This document shows positions 7,542-11,069 of a stretch of DNA of 11,069 bases, piece after piece. A program made the translations under genes and the position numbers. The first letter of the stretch is position 1. Each line of letters starts with the position of its first letter. The stretch is taken from positions 1 through 11,069 of the forward strand of contig CALKHU010000187.1 of assembly GCA_937991555.1 (NCBI GenBank). Direction: 5' to 3'. Under the pieces are notes generated by a model. That model had not been told where the DNA came from. It ran no database searches and saw nothing but the letters and a program-made list of their open reading frames with translations. Source of the DNA: an uncultured Caulobacter sp. GTDB lineage: Bacteria > Pseudomonadota > Alphaproteobacteria > Caulobacterales > Caulobacteraceae.

Positions 7542-8566
7542 CCCGCGGCCTTCGCGATCACGCGCATGGCGTCGGCGATGGTCTTCTCGCGGGACGCCTC
7601 GTCGTGGGGGGAGGCGGCGAGGAAGACCACCACGGCGTAGCGGCGTCCGTCCCGCAGGGTGACGATCCCGACGTCGTTGGTCGCCGCCGTGAGGCCGAGG
7701 TCGGTGGCCGAGGTTCCCGTCTTGTGCGCCAGGGTCGCGCCCGCCGGCAGTCCGGCCCGGAGCCGGTTCGCCCCCGTCCGCGTCTCGGTCATGATGCGCA
7801 GCAGGCGGGCCGTCGAGGCCCTGGACAGCAGGCCGCCGCCGGCCAGCTTGCGCAGGAAGTTGAGCATCCCGACAGCCGTGGCGGTGTCGCGCGGATCGGA
7901 CAGGAAGCGCGCCAGCGCCGCCCGCCGCTCGGCCTCGGGCACGGCGTCCCGCGCCGCGCTGAACGCCGGCCAGCCTTTCCAGGCGATGCGGAACGAGCCC
8001 ATGCCGTTCATCTCGGGATTGAGCTCGCGCTCGTAGCGGTCGACGGAGATCTCCCTGATCCCCTTCGACCGCAGCCAGGCGGTGACCGCGCCCGGACCGC
8101 CGATGCGCTTCATCAGGACGTCGGCGGCGGTGTTGTCGCTCTCGCCGACGGCGCGGACCAGCAGGTCGCCGACGGTGTAGGTCGCCACCTCCGGCCAGGC
8201 GTCGGCGACCGCGCTCAGCGGCGTTGAGATATCATGTTCGGTGAGCGTGATCGTCTCGCCCGGGTCCAGCCGCCGCGCGTCGACCTCCGCCAGCACGGCG
8301 GCCCCCAGCGGGGCCTTGAACACGCTCATCATCGGAAAGGCCTTGGCGCCGTTCCAGGCCCACATCTCGCCGCCCTCGAGGTTCTGGACGGCGACCTCGA
8401 GGATGCCCGGCTGGGCGCGCTCGGCGATGGCGGCGATCTCGACGTCCAGGACGGCCGCGTCCAGCTCCGGGGTGTTCCGGTTCGCGCGCTGCATCGACGG
8501 CTCGCAGCCGACGAGGGCGGCGGCCGGTGCGACGGCGAGCAGGGAGACGAAGGCGCGGCGGTGCAT
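7538..8566 (-). CDS. Class A beta-lactamase, putative Tat lipoprotein
   Basis: This is a serine hydrolase that opens the beta-lactam ring in the periplasm. The 342-residue protein carries every class A motif: S81-V-F-K84 (Ambler 70-73), S143-D-N (130-132), E179-R-E-L-N183 (omega loop, E166 and N170), and K282-T-G-T (234-237). The N-terminus MHRRAFVSLL has a twin-arginine motif, and LVGC gives a lipobox at C21, so the enzyme may be exported folded and anchored by lipid. It is longer than the usual 290 residues or so. An extra tract rich in Trp, Ala and Arg (about 188-225) lies between the omega loop and the RDTAT helix. The start has only AAGGGG directly against the ATG, a poor spacing. No LysR-type regulator such as ampR is adjacent, so expression is probably constitutive. 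It looks like an intrinsic chromosomal gene rather than a mobile one. The substrate spectrum cannot be read from sequence. Confidence 0.92.
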   Translation of the reverse strand: MHRRAFVSLLAVAPAAALVGCEPSMQRANRNTPELDAAVLDVEIAAIAERAQPGILEVAVQNLEGGEMWAWNGAKAFPMMSVFKAPLGAAVLAEVDARRLDPGETITLTEHDISTPLSAVADAWPEVATYTVGDLLVRAVGESDNTAADVLMKRIGGPGAVTAWLRSKGIREISVDRYERELNPEMNGMGSFRIAWKGWPAFSAARDAVPEAERRAALARFLSDPRDTATAVGMLNFLRKLAGGGLLSRASTARLLRIMTETRTGANRLRAGLPAGATLAHKTGTSATDLGLTAATNDVGIVTLRDGRRYAVVVFLAASPHDEASREKTIADAMRVIAKAAG

Positions 8567-8619
8567 GCCCCTTCATACCGCCCTTTTCCGGCTCGGGGTG
8601 AAGGGCTTATCAAGCGGCC
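8567..8619. promoter_or_regulatory. Compact divergent promoter, bla and methyltransferase
   Basis: Only 53 bases separate two divergent start codons, so the two promoters must overlap. On the plus strand TTATCA (8607-8612) is a fair -10, with a weak TTTCCG about 17 bases upstream. That would put transcription start at or next to the methyltransferase ATG, giving a leaderless mRNA. On the minus strand TATGAA sits a few bases before the beta-lactamase ATG and could do likewise. A loose CCCTT...AAGGG hairpin spans 8581-8605. Confidence 0.35.
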
Positions 8620-9405
8620 ATGGAAACCCGTCCCCCCGTCGTCCTGCTGAATGAGCCGCAGCTGGCCGAGAACATCGGCGCCGTCGCCCGCGTGATGGCC
8701 AACTTCGGGCTCGCCGACCTGCGCCTGATCCGGCCGCGCGACGGATGGCCCCAGGAGCGCGCCTGGGCCTCGGCCTCGGGGGCCGACTGGCCGCTCGACG
8801 GCGCCAGGGTGTTCGAGCGGCTCGAGGACGCCGTCGCCGACCTGCGGCTGGTCTACGCCACCACGGCCCGGCCGCGCGAGACGCAGCTGCCGGTGCTGAC
8901 GCCGCGCGAGGCGGCGGCCGGGCTGAAGACGGCCAGCGACGCCGGGCAGGGCGTGGGCTTGCTGTTCGGTGGCGAGCGGGCGGGGCTGGAGACGTCGGAC
9001 ATCGCCCTGTGCCACGGCATCGTGACCATCCCGATCGACGAGCGGTTCCGGTCGCTGAACCTGGCCCAGGCGGTGGCGATCAACGCCTACGAATGGCGGC
9101 TGGGCGTGTTTGACCGGCCGCGCGAGGCCTTCGCCCACAACATCGCCGAGCCGGCCGACATGGCCACCCTGGTCGGACTCTACGAGCAGCTGGAAGGCGA
9201 GCTCGACGAGGCCGGCTTCTTCCATCCGCCCGAGAAGCGGCCCTCGATGGTGCGCAACCTTCGGGTCGCGCTCGGCCGCGCGCGGCTGACCGACCAGGAG
9301 GTCCGCACCTGGCGCGGCGTGATCACGGCCCTGTCGCGCGGGCGCGGGCGCGTGCTGGAAAAGCTTGCGCGCCAGAAGGCTGAGAAGGCGGCGAAGGGCG
9401 AGTAG
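8620..9405 (+). CDS. trmJ: TrmJ-type tRNA/rRNA 2'-O-methyltransferase
   Basis: This is a SPOUT-superfamily enzyme of the TrmH family (RNA methyltransferase group 1). TrmJ uses S-adenosylmethionine to methylate the ribose at position 32 of tRNA anticodon loops. The 261 residues show motif 1 (NEPQLAENIGAVAR at 11-24, with N18 and R24), the SAM-knot motif 2 (LLFGGERAGL at 114-123), and motif 3 (IPIDERFRSLNLAQAVAI at 137-154). A basic C-terminal helical region (about 205-260) ends in a Lys/Arg/Ala tail, as in other TrmJ proteins. E. coli TrmJ has 246 residues. There is no Shine-Dalgarno sequence before the ATG, consistent with a leaderless or very short leader. The family is certain; the exact target (tRNA position 32 or another) is inferred. 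Confidence 0.9.
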   Translation: METRPPVVLLNEPQLAENIGAVARVMANFGLADLRLIRPRDGWPQERAWASASGADWPLDGARVFERLEDAVADLRLVYATTARPRETQLPVLTPREAAAGLKTASDAGQGVGLLFGGERAGLETSDIALCHGIVTIPIDERFRSLNLAQAVAINAYEWRLGVFDRPREAFAHNIAEPADMATLVGLYEQLEGELDEAGFFHPPEKRPSMVRNLRVALGRARLTDQEVRTWRGVITALSRGRGRVLEKLARQKAEKAAKGE

Positions 9406-9410
9406 GGCGT

Positions 9411-9430
9411 CCGGTCGGGCACCTGACCGG
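9411..9430 (+). terminator. Candidate hairpin terminator after trmJ
   Basis: CCGGTC at 9411-9416 pairs with GACCGG at 9425-9430 across an eight-base loop, starting six bases past the trmJ stop. There is no T run after it, so it is weak evidence of termination. Confidence 0.25.
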
Positions 9431-9522
9431 CCGCCGCGCGGCGCCGATCGACGTCGCCGGCGATTGCGGGCTCCAGGTCGCACCGGTAGAGCATTGGTCT
9501 CAACACCGGGCCTGGGGGGCTG

Positions 9523-10422
9523 ATGATCCGGATGCAGTTGCGCGGCGTGTGCGCCGCAGCCTTGATGGTGTGCGCCGCGCTGCCCGTGCAGGCCGCTGCG
9601 CCGAAACCGGTGAAGTACGTTCTGCAGGAGGCAGCCCGCCCGGTCGCCGGCGGCCGCGCCGTCCAGGTCAGCGTCGGCCAGGCTGAGCTCGGGTCGAACA
9701 TCAACTCCACCCTCGGTTTCGCCATGGTGGCGGGCGGCGCGGTCGGCGTGCTCATCGAGGCCGGGGTCGGAGCCGACCGCGCCCAGCGCGCCCAGCTCGG
9801 CATCACCCCCATTCGCCGCGGCCTGATGGACGTCGACGCCGATCAGCTGGCCATCGACAGCACAAGGTCCGCCCTGGCGGCCATGCCCTGGCTCGAAGGT
9901 CAGGAACCGGTCTTCACCCGCGACGCCACGATATTCGGCAAGAGCGACTTTCTCACCGCCGCGCCCACGAGCCAGGTCGCCTTCTTCACCTACACCTACG
10001 ACATGGCGCCGGACTTCTCGTCGGTGAACGTCAGCGTCGGCATCGCCATCGCCACCAAGGAGCAGGTCAAGAAGGGCCAACCCTTCACCCGGCTCCTCGA
10101 CAAGAATCTGGTCTACGGCCAGCGGGTCAGCAGCGTCGTGCGCCTCGCCAATCCCACGACGCCGGTCGAGAACGCCCAGCGCTGGGCGGCCAACGACAGC
10201 GCCCTGGCGAAGAAGGCGCTCACAATGGCCTTCAGCGAGGTCGGCACACTCATTCCGCGCGCCCTGACGCTCACCGACGCCGATGTGGCTCGCTTCAACG
10301 CGTCGGAGCGCAGGACCATCGGCTCGCTCGGCGGCAAGCCGATGGAGGAGGACGCCGGCGGAAGCCTGCTGTTCAATCCTCTCCCCATGGGTCTCATCCA
10401 CATCCAGACGCTTCAGGACTAG
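9523..10422 (+). CDS. Unrecognised exported protein, first gene of a pair
   Basis: The product is 299 residues and I do not recognise the family. The N-terminus (basic MIRMQLR, hydrophobic core, VQA-A near residue 24) is a Sec signal peptide for signal peptidase I. The mature protein, about 275 residues, has no cysteine. It contains a glycine/alanine-rich hydrophobic run at about 63-83 (GFAMVAGGAVGVLIEAGV), which could insert in a membrane or be a buried strand-helix. A beta-rich centre follows (VAFFTYTYDMAPDFSSVNVSVGIAIAT, about 152-178), then a helical stretch (225-262), then NPLPMGLIHIQTL at the end. A GGGGGG tract three bases before the ATG is a plausible ribosome site; a second ATG three codons later is possible. 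Its stop is four bases before the next start, so the two genes are surely co-transcribed. The role is probably periplasmic or cell envelope. Confidence 0.82.
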   Translation: MIRMQLRGVCAAALMVCAALPVQAAAPKPVKYVLQEAARPVAGGRAVQVSVGQAELGSNINSTLGFAMVAGGAVGVLIEAGVGADRAQRAQLGITPIRRGLMDVDADQLAIDSTRSALAAMPWLEGQEPVFTRDATIFGKSDFLTAAPTSQVAFFTYTYDMAPDFSSVNVSVGIAIATKEQVKKGQPFTRLLDKNLVYGQRVSSVVRLANPTTPVENAQRWAANDSALAKKALTMAFSEVGTLIPRALTLTDADVARFNASERRTIGSLGGKPMEEDAGGSLLFNPLPMGLIHIQTLQD

Positions 10423-10426
10423 CGGC

Positions 10427-11068
10427 ATGCGCAGCACTTCCTTCTTCGCAGCCGCCGCCATGGCCGCGAGCCTGCTGACCGTCGGCCCGGCCGCCGCTGC
10501 GGTCGGAGACGCCCGTGTGCTCGGACCGCTCTACGTCGAGCCCGCGGCCGCCGCAGACGCCCCGCGCCAGTCCGCCGCCGGCGGCTGCGCCGTCCAGATC
10601 GAGCTCACCGACCCCCGCCGCGATCCCCAGATCATCGGAGCCTTCGGCGTGGCCCTGCGGGCGCCGGATGACCGCGAGGCCTGGCTGCGCTCGGTGTTTG
10701 ACGTCGGCCTCAAGGCGCGCGGATTTACGACCAGCTTCGCGCCGGCCGGCGGCCCGCTGGACCCCGCCGTGGTCACGGCCCGCATCCGGGTCCAGGCGAT
10801 CTGGATCAGCACCCAGCAGATGAACAAGGTCGGCAGCGTCGTCCTGCGCGGCGTCCTGGCGGCTCCCGGCGCGCCTGCGGGACCGGAAGCGGTCTACCGC
10901 GGCGACAAGACCGGGCTGAACATGTGGGGCTCCACCAAGGAGTTCAACGATCACGCCAACGCCGTCTTCGCCCTCGCCCTCGACGATCTGGCGGAGGACC
11001 TCCGCGCGCTCTGCGCTGTCCCGCCGACCGGCAGCGCGGCGTTGGCGCGCGGTCCGGTCCAGTCATGA
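10427..11068 (+). CDS. Unrecognised exported protein, second gene of a pair
   Basis: The product is 213 residues. The frame is open farther upstream into the previous gene, but the start at 10427 gives a clean signal peptide (MRSTSFFAAAAMAASLLTV, cleavage after the AAAA near 25) and has AGGA about nine bases upstream, inside the end of the preceding gene. The mature part begins with an Ala/Pro-rich linker, then GCAVQIELTDPRRDPQIIGAFG and FDVGLKARGF, an alternating beta segment (about 115-145), and NVFALALDDLAEDLRALC-like helix at the end (residues about 178-196). Two cysteines (C54, C196) could form a disulfide. The order of a strand with an Asp-Arg turn, a helix ending in a Gly-Phe, strands, and a last amphipathic helix resembles small envelope lipoproteins of the YajG type, but it has no lipobox. 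That is a structural guess only. Confidence 0.8.
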   Translation: MRSTSFFAAAAMAASLLTVGPAAAAVGDARVLGPLYVEPAAAADAPRQSAAGGCAVQIELTDPRRDPQIIGAFGVALRAPDDREAWLRSVFDVGLKARGFTTSFAPAGGPLDPAVVTARIRVQAIWISTQQMNKVGSVVLRGVLAAPGAPAGPEAVYRGDKTGLNMWGSTKEFNDHANAVFALALDDLAEDLRALCAVPPTGSAALARGPVQS

Positions 11069-11069
11069 C
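11065..11069 (+). CDS. Possible start of a third operon gene, cut off
   Basis: The stop of the preceding gene overlaps an ATG in the sequence ATGAC, the usual four-base ATGA arrangement of translationally coupled genes. Only five bases are visible, so this is a hint, not a demonstrated gene. The next bases would settle it. Confidence 0.25.

Noticed and set aside
9480..9515. A tRNA-like string (GGTAGAGCATTGGTCTCAACACC) between trmJ and the exported pair
   Set aside because: It resembles a D-arm and part of an anticodon arm, but there is no acceptor stem, no T-arm with GGTTCGA, and no five-pair anticodon stem. I treat it as chance.
8329..10461. A 710-codon open frame on the minus strand
   Set aside because: It lies opposite trmJ and the first exported protein, both well supported, and has the same shadow composition.

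Overview
This is high-GC DNA (roughly 70% G+C by eye in the main genes) from what looks like an alphaproteobacterium, most likely Caulobacterales (Caulobacter, Phenylobacterium or Brevundimonas type). The reasons are the RecA and isocitrate dehydrogenase sequences, an alphaproteobacterial-type LexA box (GTTC-N7-GTTC) in front of recA, and a short-leader, SD-poor start at one gene. The genus is inference, since no database search was possible.

Layout. At 152-1231 (minus) lies recA, with its LexA operator about 110 bases upstream. A gene-free stretch of about 700 bases follows. It holds a cluster of repeats: a nested direct repeat at 1622-1664, a small hairpin at 1695-1719 and a 145-base imperfect palindrome at 1726-1870. 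Then comes a small accessory-looking block on the minus strand (1948-3318): a 104-residue two-helix membrane protein with an HxxxCxxC motif, a GNAT acetyltransferase gene broken by one stop codon, and a relatively AT-rich gene for an unrecognised lipoprotein. Housekeeping DNA resumes with icd (3630-4844, minus), which has a good terminator at 3532-3568.

Divergent from icd is a large membrane-bound hybrid histidine kinase (5046-7541, plus). It converges on a class A beta-lactamase gene (7538-8566, minus), and the two share one CTAG as both stop codons. Divergent from the beta-lactamase, only 53 bases away, is a TrmJ-type RNA methyltransferase (8620-9405, plus). Last come two tightly packed genes for unrecognised exported proteins (9523-10422 and 10427-11068, plus). 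An ATGA overlap at the very end suggests a third gene starts just as the window stops.

How the genes fit together. These are mostly independent units: DNA repair and SOS control, TCA cycle, signalling, beta-lactam resistance, tRNA modification. The only convincing operon is the final exported pair. I found no mobile element, CRISPR array, tRNA or rRNA. No complete novel system is evident. The best leads are the palindrome and repeat cluster upstream of recA, the uncharacterised exported operon at the right edge, and the small zinc-motif membrane protein.
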